Assembly (NCBI RefSeq): GCF_003933745.1 | Contig: NZ_RSEB01000002.1 | Coordinates: 912,661 to 976,660, forward strand | Direction of reading: 5' to 3' | Length of the DNA stretch: 64,000 nt | Origin: Glycomyces terrestris | GTDB lineage: Bacteria > Actinomycetota > Actinomycetes > Mycobacteriales > Micromonosporaceae | Shown: positions 19,186 through 27,641 of the stretch, piece after piece | Layout: the number at the start of each line of letters is the position of its first letter | Position numbering within the stretch: the stretch's first letter is position 1 | Made by a program: the position numbers and the translations under genes | The notes under the pieces: model-generated | Seen by the model: only the letters and a program-made list of their open reading frames with translations | What the model was told of the DNA's origin: nothing | Databases searched by the model: none

Positions 19186-19665
19186 ATGCAGAAGATCGTC
19201 ACCAACATCTGGTACACCGACGGCGCCGCGCAGGAGGCCGCCGAGTTCTACACCTCCCTGTTCGACGACGCGAGGATCACCGGGAGCATCCCCTACGTCG
19301 AGGACGCGCACGGCGAGCCCGGGACGGCCATGGTCGTCAACTTCGAGCTCGCCGGGCAGCAGTTCACCGGGATCAACGGCGACGCCTCCGCCAAGCACGA
19401 CCACGCCATGTCCCTGCTCGTCAACTGCGAGGACCAGGCCGAGATCGACCGCCTCTGGGAGGCGTTCCTCGCGAACGGCGGCAAGGAGATCGAGTGCGGC
19501 TGGATCGCCGACCGGTGGGGCGTGAACTGGCAGGTCTGGTCGACCGAGGCCGAAAAGTACGTCGGCGGGCCCGACAAGGCCGCCGCCGAGCGCGCCGTCA
19601 AGGCCATGTACGGCATGAAGAAGATCGACCTCCAGGGCCTCAAGGACGCCTACGAGGGCAGGTAG
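19186..19665 (+). CDS. VOC-family protein, PhnB/3-demethylubiquinone methyltransferase-like fold
   Basis: 159 residues of the vicinal-oxygen-chelate (glyoxalase/bleomycin-resistance) superfamily. Typical segments are IVTNIWYTDGAAQEAAEFYTSLF, GTAMVVNFELAGQQFTGING and the CGWIADRWGVNWQV repeat that closes the fold. The family includes metalloenzymes and binding proteins, and the substrate cannot be inferred. ATG 19186 is chosen because GGAAGGA precedes it by seven bases; the frame extends upstream without a ribosome site. It appears monocistronic. Confidence 0.85.
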   Translation: MQKIVTNIWYTDGAAQEAAEFYTSLFDDARITGSIPYVEDAHGEPGTAMVVNFELAGQQFTGINGDASAKHDHAMSLLVNCEDQAEIDRLWEAFLANGGKEIECGWIADRWGVNWQVWSTEAEKYVGGPDKAAAERAVKAMYGMKKIDLQGLKDAYEGR

Positions 19666-19777
19666 GGCGCCGAACCGGTCCCCCGCGCGGGGGACCGGGC
19701 CCGCGCCCGCGGGGGAGGCGCGGCCCGCCCGCGCCCGGCACGCTGGGACCGTGAACGTCCGCTGGCACAATGGCCCC

Positions 19778-20995
19778 ATGCGCCTCCTCGCCCCGCTCCG
19801 GTCCGGGGCCACCTACCGCGGCTGGGTCTGGCTCATCCTCGGCGGCGCCCTGATGATGCCGTTCATGCTGGTCGGCGCGATCGGCTACAACTGGTTCCAT
19901 CCGGAGTCGGGGTTCGGGGGCGCGCTCCACCCGGCGGTGTTCGTCTCGGTGATCCCGCTGGTGGCGGCCGTCTCGCTGCTGCTGCCCGACCGCGAGATCG
20001 AGCGCACGGCCGCCAGGCGGCTCCTCGGCGCCGAGTTCACCTCGCCCGCCGACGACGACTCCTGGAACGCGCGCTGGCGCACCGGCTCCTGGTTCACCCT
20101 GCACGCGGTCGTCGGCGGCGCCCTCAGCGGCATCACGCTCGCGCTCGTGCCGTTCACCGTCTACCTGGTCCTCAACGGCGTGCTCGTGGCCCTCGGCCGC
20201 GGGGCGACGGGGATCTACACCGGTCCGATCGCCGACTGGGGCCTGCTCACCGGCCCGCTCATCCTCGCGGCCCTGGTCTACCTCGTCGCCGCCGCCGGCG
20301 CCGGCATGAAGGCCCTCGCGCCGCACCTGCTCGGGCAGGGCGCGGCCGACCGGCTCGCCGCCTCCCGCGCCGAGACCGCCCGCCTGGCCGCGCGCAACCG
20401 CATCGCGCGCGAACTGCACGACTCGGTCGGGCACGCCCTCTCGGTGGTCGTGGTCCAGTCCGACGCCGCCTCCCGGCTCATCGCCGCCGATCCCGAGTTC
20501 GCCTCGCGCGCCATGGCCGCCGTCGCGGAGACCGCCCGCGGGGCCCTCGCCGAGCTCGACGCCGTCATCGGCGCGCTCCGCGAGGACCGCGACGGCGCCC
20601 GCGGCCCCCAGAAGGACCTCGCCGACCTCGAAGCGCTCGCCGCCGAGTGCGGCGTCGCGGTCGAGCTGCGCGTCACCGGCGACCGGGACGCCGTGGGCCG
20701 CCTGACCTCCCGCGAGACCTACCGGATCGTCCAGGAGGCGCTCACGAACGTCCTGCGCCACGCCGACGAGCCGCGCGCGGTCGTCGAACTCGACATCGGC
20801 GACGAGGTCGCCGTCGCGGTCGCGAGCCCCGCCGCGCGCCGGCCCCGGCCCCGCCCGGGCGGGCGCGGCCTCATCGGCATCGCCGAGCGCGCCGCCGTCC
20901 TCGGCGGCACCGCCGCGGCCGACTGGACCGCGCCGGCGGACGGGGCCGCCGGCACCTGGACCGTCCGCGCCGCACTGCCGAAAGGGACCGCATGA
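19778..20995 (+). CDS. Sensor histidine kinase (NarL/LuxR-partner type)
   Basis: About 405 residues. The N-terminal half has four to five hydrophobic segments (WVWLILGGALMMPFMLVGAI, VFVSVIPLVAAVSLLL, ALVPFTVYLVLNGVLVAL, ALVYLVAAAGAG). A HisKA_3 dimerisation domain carries the phospho-acceptor His214 in ARELHDSVGHALS. The catalytic part has the N-box QEALTNVLRHA and GGRGLIGIAERA. Two starts are possible: GTG 19751 and ATG 19778. A CACAAT hexamer lies six bases before the latter, so a leaderless mRNA is plausible. The 3' end overlaps the response regulator (ATGA). The signal is unknown. Confidence 0.9.
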   Translation: MRLLAPLRSGATYRGWVWLILGGALMMPFMLVGAIGYNWFHPESGFGGALHPAVFVSVIPLVAAVSLLLPDREIERTAARRLLGAEFTSPADDDSWNARWRTGSWFTLHAVVGGALSGITLALVPFTVYLVLNGVLVALGRGATGIYTGPIADWGLLTGPLILAALVYLVAAAGAGMKALAPHLLGQGAADRLAASRAETARLAARNRIARELHDSVGHALSVVVVQSDAASRLIAADPEFASRAMAAVAETARGALAELDAVIGALREDRDGARGPQKDLADLEALAAECGVAVELRVTGDRDAVGRLTSRETYRIVQEALTNVLRHADEPRAVVELDIGDEVAVAVASPAARRPRPRPGGRGLIGIAERAAVLGGTAAADWTAPADGAAGTWTVRAALPKGTA

Positions 20996-21633
20996 CCGCG
21001 CCGCTGCGCATCGCGCTCGTCGACGACGAGGACCTCATCCGCTCCGGGTTCGCCGCCGTCATCGGCGCCGAGCCCGACCTCGAAGTCGTGGCCGAGGGCG
21101 CCGACGGGATCGACGCGCTCGCCATCGCCCGCTCCGGCAGGGCCGACGTGATGCTCATGGACGTGCGGATGCCGAAGGTCGACGGCATCGAGGCCACCGC
21201 CCGCATCACCGCCGAACTCGACGCCCCGCCGAAGATCCTCGTCGTCACCACCTTCGACAACGACGACTACGTGTGGCAGGCCCTGCGGGCCGGCGCGGAC
21301 GGGTTCCTCCTCAAGCGCACCCGCCTCGAAGACCTCCTCGCGGCCGTCCGCCTCGTCGCCCGCACCGACGCGCTGCTGTTCCCCGAGGCCGTGCGCCGCC
21401 TCGCCGCCGCGCTCCCGAAGCGGAACGCGCCCAAGGGCATCGCGGACCTCTCCGACCGCGAGCGGGAGGTGCTCACCCTCGCCGCCCGCGGCCTGTCGAA
21501 CGCCGAGATCGCCGCCGAGCTGTTCCTCGGCCGCGAGACCGTCAAGACCCACCTGAGCAGCGTCTACACCAAGCTCGGGGTGCGCGACCGCACCCAGGCC
21601 GTCATCGCCGCCTACGAAGGCGGCCTCGTCTAG
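20992..21633 (+). CDS. Response regulator, NarL/LuxR family
   Basis: 213 residues. The receiver domain has the acidic pair DDED near the N-terminus, phospho-acceptor Asp57 in MLMDVRMP, the switch Thr in VVTTFDND and Lys in FLLKR. The C-terminal LuxR helix-turn-helix reads LSDREREVLTLAARGLSNAE followed by ETVKTHLSSVYTKLGVRDR. It is translationally coupled to the kinase, its evident partner. Targets are unknown; the ABC operon downstream has its own GntR repressor and operator, so the two units are probably separate. Confidence 0.95.
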   Translation: MTAPLRIALVDDEDLIRSGFAAVIGAEPDLEVVAEGADGIDALAIARSGRADVMLMDVRMPKVDGIEATARITAELDAPPKILVVTTFDNDDYVWQALRAGADGFLLKRTRLEDLLAAVRLVARTDALLFPEAVRRLAAALPKRNAPKGIADLSDREREVLTLAARGLSNAEIAAELFLGRETVKTHLSSVYTKLGVRDRTQAVIAAYEGGLV

Positions 21634-21645
21634 CGAACCCACTCG

Positions 21646-21668
21646 ACCCGGGGCCTCCCGCCCCGGGT
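21646..21668 (+). terminator. Terminator after the two-component pair
   Basis: A 9-bp perfect stem ACCCGGGGC/GCCCCGGGT with a 5-base loop starts 13 bases after the response-regulator stop. Only TTCATTCG follows, so the T-tract is weak. It separates the two-component operon from the GntR-ABC operon. Confidence 0.65.
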
Positions 21669-21681
21669 TCATTCGTGCTAT

Positions 21682-21705
21682 GGTTCATTAGTCAAGTAAT
21701 GAACC
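21682..21705 (+). promoter_or_regulatory. GntR/YtrA-type operator
   Basis: GGTTCATTA-GTCAAG-TAATGAACC is a perfect 9-bp dyad with a 6-base centre, 42 bases before the GntR start. YtrA-subfamily repressors bind palindromes of this kind in their own promoter. It therefore probably mediates autorepression of the whole regulator-ABC operon, relieved by an inducer such as an envelope-active antibiotic (inference). Confidence 0.75.
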
Positions 21706-21747
21706 TCTGAACCGACGAACCCGTACCCACACACGTAAGGAGGCGAG

Positions 21748-22113
21748 ATGTTCGATGACGGCACGCCGATCTATCGGCAGATCGCCGACCAGATCAAGGC
21801 CGAGATCATGAACGGATCGCTCGAACCTGGAGGCAAGGTCATGTCGACCAACCAGTACGCCGCGTTCTACCAGATCAACCCGGCCACCGCCCAGAAGGCG
21901 TTCCGGGAGCTGGTCGACGAGGGCATCCTCTACAAGCAGCGGGGCGTCGGCATGTACGTCGCCGACGACGCCCGCGACCGCCTCGCGGCCGACTTCCGCG
22001 AGCGCTTCTTCGAACGCGTCCTCGCCCCCCTCGTCCGCGAGGCCCGCCAGGCCGGCATCCCCCTGACCGACATCATCGACTACCTCCGAGCCCAGGAAGG
22101 CGCCCTGCAATGA
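21748..22113 (+). CDS. GntR-family regulator, YtrA subfamily
   Basis: 121 residues, the short form with a winged helix (IYRQIADQIKAEIMNGSLEP, then AAFYQINPATAQKAFRELVDEGILY and QRGVGMYV) and only a small helical C-terminal dimerisation tail. No large ligand-binding domain is present, as is usual in YtrA types. AAGGAGG precedes the ATG. The stop overlaps the ABC ATPase start (ATGA), which matches the common regulator-ATPase-permease arrangement. A dyad operator lies upstream. Confidence 0.93.
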   Translation: MFDDGTPIYRQIADQIKAEIMNGSLEPGGKVMSTNQYAAFYQINPATAQKAFRELVDEGILYKQRGVGMYVADDARDRLAADFRERFFERVLAPLVREARQAGIPLTDIIDYLRAQEGALQ

Positions 22114-22982
22114 GCTTCACCGTCAACCTCCGCGGCGTGTCCCTGCGATACGGCAGCGAGGACGCCCTCGCCGACATCGACCTCGACCTCGAGGCCGGCA
22201 AGATCTACGGCCTGCTCGGCCGCAACGGCGCCGGCAAGACCAGCCTCCTCAGCCTGCTGGCCGCCTTCCGCAAGCCCACCGCCGGCGACGTCCTCGTCGG
22301 CGGCGAGCCGGTGTGGGAGAACGCCCCGATCGTCTCGCGCGTCGCCCTCATCCGCGAAGGCGGCGACTTCGACGACTCCGACTCGGTCAAGGCCGTCATC
22401 GAGGCCGGCCAGATCCGGCCCTCCTTCGACACCGAGTACGCCCTCAAGCTCGCCGAGCGCTTCGACCTGCCGCTCAAGAAGAAGGTCCGCGACCTCTCCC
22501 GCGGCAAGCGGTCGGTCCTCGCCGCCGTCACCGGCCTCGCCGCCCGCGCCGAGCTCACCATGTTCGACGAGGTCCACCTCGGCATGGACGCCCCCACCCG
22601 GGACGCGTTCTACAAGGAGCTCCTCGCCGAGTACATGGACCGCCCGCACACCGTGATCCTCTCCACCCACCTCATCGACGAGGTCGCCAACTACCTCGAA
22701 GAGGTCGTCATCGTCGACCGGGGACGCCTCCTGCGCCACGCCGACATCGAGGCGTTCCAGGGCATGGGCGCCACCCTCACCGGCCCCGCCGACGCCGTCG
22801 ACGCCCTCGGCCTCGCGGCCCTCGCCGAGCAGCGCCTCGGCGGCACCAAGAGCATCACCGTCGCCGACGCCCTCGACGCGCCGACCCGCGAGCGCGCGGC
22901 CGCCGCCGGGATCGAGATCGGCCCCGTCGGCCTCCAGGACCTCTTCATCCACCTCACCGACCCGGAACGAAAGGCCGCGTGA
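22110..22982 (+). CDS. ABC transporter ATP-binding protein
   Basis: 290 residues. Walker A is LLGRNGAGKTSLL (residues 37-44 central). The Q-loop region falls in AALIREGGDFDDSD. The signature motif is degenerate, DLSRGKRS instead of LSGGQ. Walker B ends in LTMFDEVH and the switch His in ILSTHLIDEV. The extended C-terminus (about 215-290) is typical of DrrA/YtrB-like exporters. It is coupled to the GntR gene and followed by two membrane proteins, so it probably energises an export or antibiotic-protection complex. Confidence 0.9.
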   Translation: MSFTVNLRGVSLRYGSEDALADIDLDLEAGKIYGLLGRNGAGKTSLLSLLAAFRKPTAGDVLVGGEPVWENAPIVSRVALIREGGDFDDSDSVKAVIEAGQIRPSFDTEYALKLAERFDLPLKKKVRDLSRGKRSVLAAVTGLAARAELTMFDEVHLGMDAPTRDAFYKELLAEYMDRPHTVILSTHLIDEVANYLEEVVIVDRGRLLRHADIEAFQGMGATLTGPADAVDALGLAALAEQRLGGTKSITVADALDAPTRERAAAAGIEIGPVGLQDLFIHLTDPERKAA

Positions 22983-22983
22983 C

Positions 22984-23742
22984 ATGACCGCCCTCGCCAA
23001 CCTGCGCCTGCCCACCCGCCGGTACGCCCTCGGCGCCGGCTTCACCACCGAGGCCCTGAAGTTCTTCAAGTACTGGATCGCCGCCGCGCTCGTCCTGGCC
23101 TTCGCGCTCCCGTTCGCGGTCGCACAGTGGAACGACATCACGATCTCGGCCTGGTACTACGCCGCCAACGCCGGCAAGTGGTTCACCGCGTTCGTCAGCG
23201 GCGGCTTCCTGTTCGTCCTGGTGCCCAACATGATCGCCACCGGCCTGACCCGCCGCGAACTCGCCGTCTCCATGGGCCTCTTCGGCGTCCTGTGGTCGCT
23301 CGCCCTCGGCGCGATCGCCTGCGCCGGGCTCCTGGCCGAACGCGCCTCCTACGCCGCCATGGGCTGGTCCCACGGCATCGACGCGAACGACGCCATCGCC
23401 CCGATCGGCTCGGCCGCCGAGACCGCCGCCTTCGGCGCCCACTACCCGCTGCTGTACCTCGTGTACTTCGCCGCCGGCGCCCTCGTCGGCGCCGCCTCCT
23501 ACCGCTGGGAGAGCGCCGGCTGGCTCCTCCTCGTCCCGGTCCTCCCGGTCGTCTTCAGCCTCGACAACGCCCTCTACGACACCAAGCCGGTCGGGCCCGG
23601 CTGGGCCGGGTTCCTCGGCGGCCTCATCGGCGACTGGGGCCGCGGCCTCATCATCGCCCTGCTGCTCGCCACCGCCGCCGCCCTCGCGGCCGCCGCCTAC
23701 CGCATCCTCATCGACATCCCCCTGCGCGCAAAGAAGGCCTGA
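22984..23742 (+). CDS. ABC transporter membrane protein 1
   Basis: 252 residues with about six hydrophobic segments, including WIAAALVLAFALPFAVA, WFTAFVSGGFLFVLVPNMIA, LGAIACAGLLA, LLYLVYFAAGALVGAAS and LLLATAAALAAAAYRILIDIP. It begins one base after the ATPase stop. No named permease family is evident, but position and topology make it the transmembrane partner. It shares an R(R)YxxGAGxF-like N-terminus and RILIDIPLR-like C-terminus with the next gene, so the two are probably paralogous subunits. Confidence 0.8.
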   Translation: MTALANLRLPTRRYALGAGFTTEALKFFKYWIAAALVLAFALPFAVAQWNDITISAWYYAANAGKWFTAFVSGGFLFVLVPNMIATGLTRRELAVSMGLFGVLWSLALGAIACAGLLAERASYAAMGWSHGIDANDAIAPIGSAAETAAFGAHYPLLYLVYFAAGALVGAASYRWESAGWLLLVPVLPVVFSLDNALYDTKPVGPGWAGFLGGLIGDWGRGLIIALLLATAAALAAAAYRILIDIPLRAKKA

Positions 23743-23744
23743 CC

Positions 23745-24422
23745 ATGTCCACCGCACTCGCCAAGCGCCGCTACCGCTTCGGCGCCGGACTCTTCCTCGG
23801 CTCCGTCCGCTGGCTCCGCTGGGTCCTCCTCGCCTGGATCGTCCTCACCCCGGCCCTCTCCGTCGTCCTCGCCGACGTCATCGAGACCGGCCTGTGGCCG
23901 ATCACCGCCACCGTCTTCCAGTGGTTCGTCGCCTGCACCGCCGGCATCATGCTCTACCAGGGCCTGCCCGGCACGCTCGCCAACGGCGTCACCCGCCGCG
24001 AGATCACCACCGCCTACCTCGTCTTCGGCGCCCTCGCCACCGCCGGCACCGCCGCCGCCGTCACCACCGGGTTCGCCGCCGAGCACGCCCTCCTCGCCGC
24101 GTTCGGCGAACCCGCCGGCTCCTGGACCGCCGACCTCGCCGCCGGCGCCCGCTACCTGCTCATCACGCCGATCTACTTCTTCACCGGCGCCCTCATCGGC
24201 GCCGCGGCCCTCCGCTTCGGCGGCAGCCACTGGTTCAGCGCGATCGTCCTCGTCGCCGCCGCCGGCCACTACGCCGGCGTCCTCGCCCTCGAGTTCGGCT
24301 TCTCCGGCGGCGCCGGCATGGTCGCCGCCTGGGCCGCCATCGGCCTCGCCGTCATCGCGATCCTGATCGCCGCCACCGTCGCCGCCCTCCGCGACATCCC
24401 CGTCCGGGCCGGCCGGGCCTGA
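23745..24422 (+). CDS. ABC transporter membrane protein 2
   Basis: 225 residues, about six transmembrane segments: WVLLAWIVLTPALSVVLADV, WFVACTAGIMLYQGL, AYLVFGALATAGTAAAV, LITPIYFFTGALIGAAAL, AIVLVAAAGHYAGVLAL and AAIGLAVIAILIAATVAAL. The N-terminal KRRYRFGAGLF and C-terminal ALRDIPVRAGRA parallel the preceding protein, suggesting a duplicated heterodimeric pair. It starts two bases after the first membrane protein's stop. The substrate is unknown; regulator type and organisation suggest an antibiotic or lipid-related role (inference). Confidence 0.8.
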   Translation: MSTALAKRRYRFGAGLFLGSVRWLRWVLLAWIVLTPALSVVLADVIETGLWPITATVFQWFVACTAGIMLYQGLPGTLANGVTRREITTAYLVFGALATAGTAAAVTTGFAAEHALLAAFGEPAGSWTADLAAGARYLLITPIYFFTGALIGAAALRFGGSHWFSAIVLVAAAGHYAGVLALEFGFSGGAGMVAAWAAIGLAVIAILIAATVAALRDIPVRAGRA

Positions 24423-24639
24423 GCCGTGGGACTCCTCCACGCCGAGGTCCCCCTCCCGGCGGCCGTGCTCGCCGTGTGCATCGCCGCCGGCCTCGTCGCG
24501 GGCCTCCTGCTCACCACCGGGCCCGCACCGGGGCCGCCCCGGCCGAGACGCGCCACACGGCCCGCCGACCCCGCACAGCGCACGCCGGGAGAATGGGACA
24601 CTGGATCACGGCCAGTACACGCTCCGGAAGGTCAGCACA

Positions 24640-25191
24640 TTGTCGATCCAGCCCATCCGCATCTTCGGCGACCCGGTCCTGCGCACCGCCGCCGAGGAAG
24701 TCGACACCTTTGACAAGGAACTGCGGAACCTCGTGAAGGACCTGCTCGACACCATGCGCGACGAGGGCGGCGCCGGCCTCGCCGCCCCCCAGCTGGGCGT
24801 CAGCAAGCGCGTCTTCTCCTTCGACGTCGACGACGTCATCGGGCACATCGTCAACCCCGTCCTCGAGTTCCCCGACGAGGAGGAGCAGGACGGCCCCGAA
24901 GGCTGCCTCTCCCTGCCCGGCCTGTACTTCGACACCGTCCGCCGCCAGAACGTCGTCGCCAAGGGCTTCAACGAGTACGGCGACCCCCTCCAGATCGTCG
25001 GCACCGGCCTCATGGCCCGCTGCCTCCAGCACGAGACCGACCACCTCGACGGCATCATCTTCATCGACCGCCTCGACTCGGAGCGCCGCAAGGCCGCGCT
25101 GGCCGAGATCCAGTCCCAGGACTGGTACAACGAAGACGTCAAAGTCAAAGTCACCCCCCACGACTCCAAGGGTGTGTTCTTCAAGCGATGA
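24640..25191 (+). CDS. def: Peptide deformylase
   Basis: 183 residues. It removes the formyl group from the N-terminal Met of nascent proteins. All three metal-site motifs are present: [18 protein letters not shown] (Cys ligand) and QHETDHLDG (His ligands and catalytic Glu). The TTG at 24640 is the best start: GGAAGG lies upstream and the protein then reads [15 protein letters not shown] as in relatives. It overlaps fmt by ATGA; def-fmt-rsmB forms the usual initiator-Met and rRNA modification cluster. Confidence 0.95.
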   Translation: MSIQPIRIFGDPVLRTAAEEVDTFDKELRNLVKDLLDTMRDEGGAGLAAPQLGVSKRVFSFDVDDVIGHIVNPVLEFPDEEEQDGPEGCLSLPGLYFDTVRRQNVVAKGFNEYGDPLQIVGTGLMARCLQHETDHLDGIIFIDRLDSERRKAALAEIQSQDWYNEDVKVKVTPHDSKGVFFKR

Positions 25192-26108
25192 GGATCGTCT
25201 TCGCCGGGACCCCGGAGGTCGCACTGCCGACCCTCGCGGCCCTCCACGGCTCCCGCCACGAGGTCGTCGCCGTCCTCACCAGGCCCGACGCCCGCACCGG
25301 CCGCGGCCGCAAGGTCTCCCGCTCGCCCGTCGCCGCCTGGGCCGACGAGCACGGCGTCGAGGTCCTCACCCCCGCCAAGCCCCGCGAGCCCGCATTCCTC
25401 GACCGCCTCCGCGACCTCGACGTCGACCTCGTCCCCGTCGTCGCCTACGGCGCGCTCGTCCCGCCCGCCGCGCTCGCCGTCCCCCGCCTGGGCTGGATCA
25501 ACCTCCACTTCTCCCTCCTGCCCGCCTGGCGCGGCGCCGCCCCCGTCCAGCACGCCGTCCTCAACGGCGACGAGCTCACCGGCGCCTGCGTCTTCCAGCT
25601 CGAAGAGGGCCTCGACACCGGCCCCGTCTACGGCCGCCTCACCGAGCCCGTCGCCCCCACCGACACCGCGGGCGACCTCCTCGACCGCCTCGCCACCGCC
25701 GGCGCCCGCCTCACCCTCGACGTCGTCGACGGCCTCGAAGCCGGCGCCCTCACCGGGCAGCCCCAGCCCGAGGACGGCGTCTCCTACGCCCCCAAGATCA
25801 CCGTCGACGACGCCCGCGTCCGCTGGAGCGACCCCGCCTTCGCCGTCGACCGCCGCATCCGCGCCGTCACCCCCGCCCCCGGCGCCTGGACCGACCACGA
25901 CGGGCAGCGCCTGCGCCTCGGCCCCGTCACCCCCGACCCCGACGGCCCCGACCTCGCCCCCGGCGAGGTCGCCCTCGCCAAGCACCAGGTGCACGTCGGC
26001 ACCGCCACCGACCCCGTCCTCCTCGGACAGGTCCAGCCCGCCGGCAAGAAGCCCATGGACGCCGCCGCCTGGGGCCGCGGCCTCCAGACCGCCCCGAGGT
26101 TCGCATGA
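25188..26108 (+). CDS. fmt: Methionyl-tRNA formyltransferase
   Basis: 306 residues. It transfers a formyl group from 10-formyl-THF to initiator Met-tRNA. The N-terminal formyltransferase fold starts [15 protein letters not shown]. The folate and catalytic region reads [17 protein letters not shown], followed by DTGPVYGR. The C-terminal OB-fold starts near residue 205 ([12 protein letters not shown]). Overlaps of four bases with both def and rsmB indicate translational coupling. Confidence 0.95.
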   Translation: MRIVFAGTPEVALPTLAALHGSRHEVVAVLTRPDARTGRGRKVSRSPVAAWADEHGVEVLTPAKPREPAFLDRLRDLDVDLVPVVAYGALVPPAALAVPRLGWINLHFSLLPAWRGAAPVQHAVLNGDELTGACVFQLEEGLDTGPVYGRLTEPVAPTDTAGDLLDRLATAGARLTLDVVDGLEAGALTGQPQPEDGVSYAPKITVDDARVRWSDPAFAVDRRIRAVTPAPGAWTDHDGQRLRLGPVTPDPDGPDLAPGEVALAKHQVHVGTATDPVLLGQVQPAGKKPMDAAAWGRGLQTAPRFA

Positions 26109-27496
26109 GCGACAAGCGCACCCGCCGCCGCGACGACGAGGCCCCGCGCCCCACCGTCAACCCGCGCCGCATCGCCTTCGACGCGATCCGCGCCGTCACC
26201 GCCGACAACGCCTACGCCAACATCGTGCTGCCCCGCATGATCAACGAGACCGGCCACACCGGCCGCGACGCCGGGCTCATCACCGAGCTCACCTACGGCA
26301 CCCTGCGCAGCCTCGGCACCCTCGAAGCGATCCTCGCCGCCGCCTCCGGCCGCGACGTGCGCGAACTCCAGCAGGACCTCCTCGACGCCCTCTGCCTCGG
26401 CGCCTACCAGCTGCTGTACATGCGCATCCCGCCGCACGCCGCCGTCGCCACCACCGTCAGCCTCGTCAAGGCCGCCGTCAGCCCCCGCGTCTCCGGCCTC
26501 ACCAACGCCGTCCTCCGCAAGGTCGCCGCCAAGGACCTCGACCAGTGGTGCGCCGACCTCGCCACCGGCGACCGCCTCCACGACCTGTCCCTGCGCCACG
26601 CCCACCCCGAGTGGATCGCCCGCGAGTTCGAGGCCGTCCTCGGCGGCACCGAGCACGGCGCCGACGAGCTCGCGCCCGCGCTCGCGGCCGACAACGTCGC
26701 GCCCCCGGTCCACCTGTGCGCCAAGCCCGGCCGCATCACCAAGGGCGACCTCTCCCGCGAGACCCGCGGCGGCCTCCACGGGCGGTTCTCGCCGTACGCG
26801 GTCTACCTGCCCGGCGGCGACCCCGGCCGCATCAAGTCCGTCGCCACCGGCCTCGCCCACGTCCAGGACGAGGGCAGCCAGCTCGTCGCCGTCGCCCTCG
26901 CCGAAGCGCCCCTCGACGGGCGCGACGAGTCCTGGATCGACCTGTGCGCCGGACCCGGCGGCAAGACCGGCCTCCTCGGCGCCCTCGCCGCCCAGCGCGG
27001 CGCCCGCCTCGACGCCGTCGAGGTCCAGCCCCACCGCGCCGAACTCGTCGCCAAGGCCGCCAGGGGACTGCCCGTCACCGTCCACACCGGCGACGGGCGC
27101 CTGTTCGGCGAGCCGGACACCGCCGACCGCGTCCTCGTGGACGCCCCGTGCTCGGGCCTCGGCGCGCTGCGCCGCCGCCCGGAGGCGCGCTGGCGCAAGC
27201 AGCGGTCCGACCTCGACGCGCTCGTGCCGCTCCAGCGCGAGCTCCTGGCGTCCGGACTCCGGTTGGCGCGCAAGGGCGGGCTCGTCGCGTACGTGACGTG
27301 CTCGCCGGTGCTCGACGAGACCTCGGAGGCCGTGGAGTCGGTGCTCAAGGCCGGGGGAGCGGAGCTCGTGCGGCCCGAGTGGCTGCTCGGCCGGGTCCCC
27401 GACGCGGCGCGCGGCGACTTCGTGCAGCTGTGGCCGCACCGGCACGGCACCGACGCGATGTTCATGGCGCTGCTGCGCAAGACCGGCAACCGGTAA
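26105..27496 (+). CDS. rsmB: 16S rRNA (cytosine-967-C5)-methyltransferase
   Basis: 463 residues. An N-terminal NusB-like RNA-binding domain (about 20-150, [16 protein letters not shown] start [20 protein letters not shown]) precedes the SAM-dependent m5C methyltransferase domain. That domain has the SAM motif [23 protein letters not shown] with Cys349, and the nucleophile Cys399 in VTCSPVLDE. The start is ATG 26105 in an ATGA overlap with fmt. It is the last gene of the def-fmt-rsmB unit. A 145-base gap then precedes the cellulase gene. Confidence 0.94.
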   Translation: MSDKRTRRRDDEAPRPTVNPRRIAFDAIRAVTADNAYANIVLPRMINETGHTGRDAGLITELTYGTLRSLGTLEAILAAASGRDVRELQQDLLDALCLGAYQLLYMRIPPHAAVATTVSLVKAAVSPRVSGLTNAVLRKVAAKDLDQWCADLATGDRLHDLSLRHAHPEWIAREFEAVLGGTEHGADELAPALAADNVAPPVHLCAKPGRITKGDLSRETRGGLHGRFSPYAVYLPGGDPGRIKSVATGLAHVQDEGSQLVAVALAEAPLDGRDESWIDLCAGPGGKTGLLGALAAQRGARLDAVEVQPHRAELVAKAARGLPVTVHTGDGRLFGEPDTADRVLVDAPCSGLGALRRRPEARWRKQRSDLDALVPLQRELLASGLRLARKGGLVAYVTCSPVLDETSEAVESVLKAGGAELVRPEWLLGRVPDAARGDFVQLWPHRHGTDAMFMALLRKTGNR

Positions 27497-27641
27497 CCGC
27501 CCAGTTCGACCGCGGTCGCGGGTTCGTGCTGCCCTTTCGACGGGTGGGGTGCGAGAAGTCCGATGTTTGGGACCGCTACCATACATTGACATAAGTGAAT
27601 GTTCTCCGGGCTACCGGCACCTAGACCCCAAGGAGCACCAG

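Noticed and set aside
24426..24713. Possible 95-residue membrane protein before def
   Set aside because: One hydrophobic segment and a GTG start exist, but the frame runs 74 bases into def with low-complexity composition. It is more likely an untranslated gap (24423-24639).
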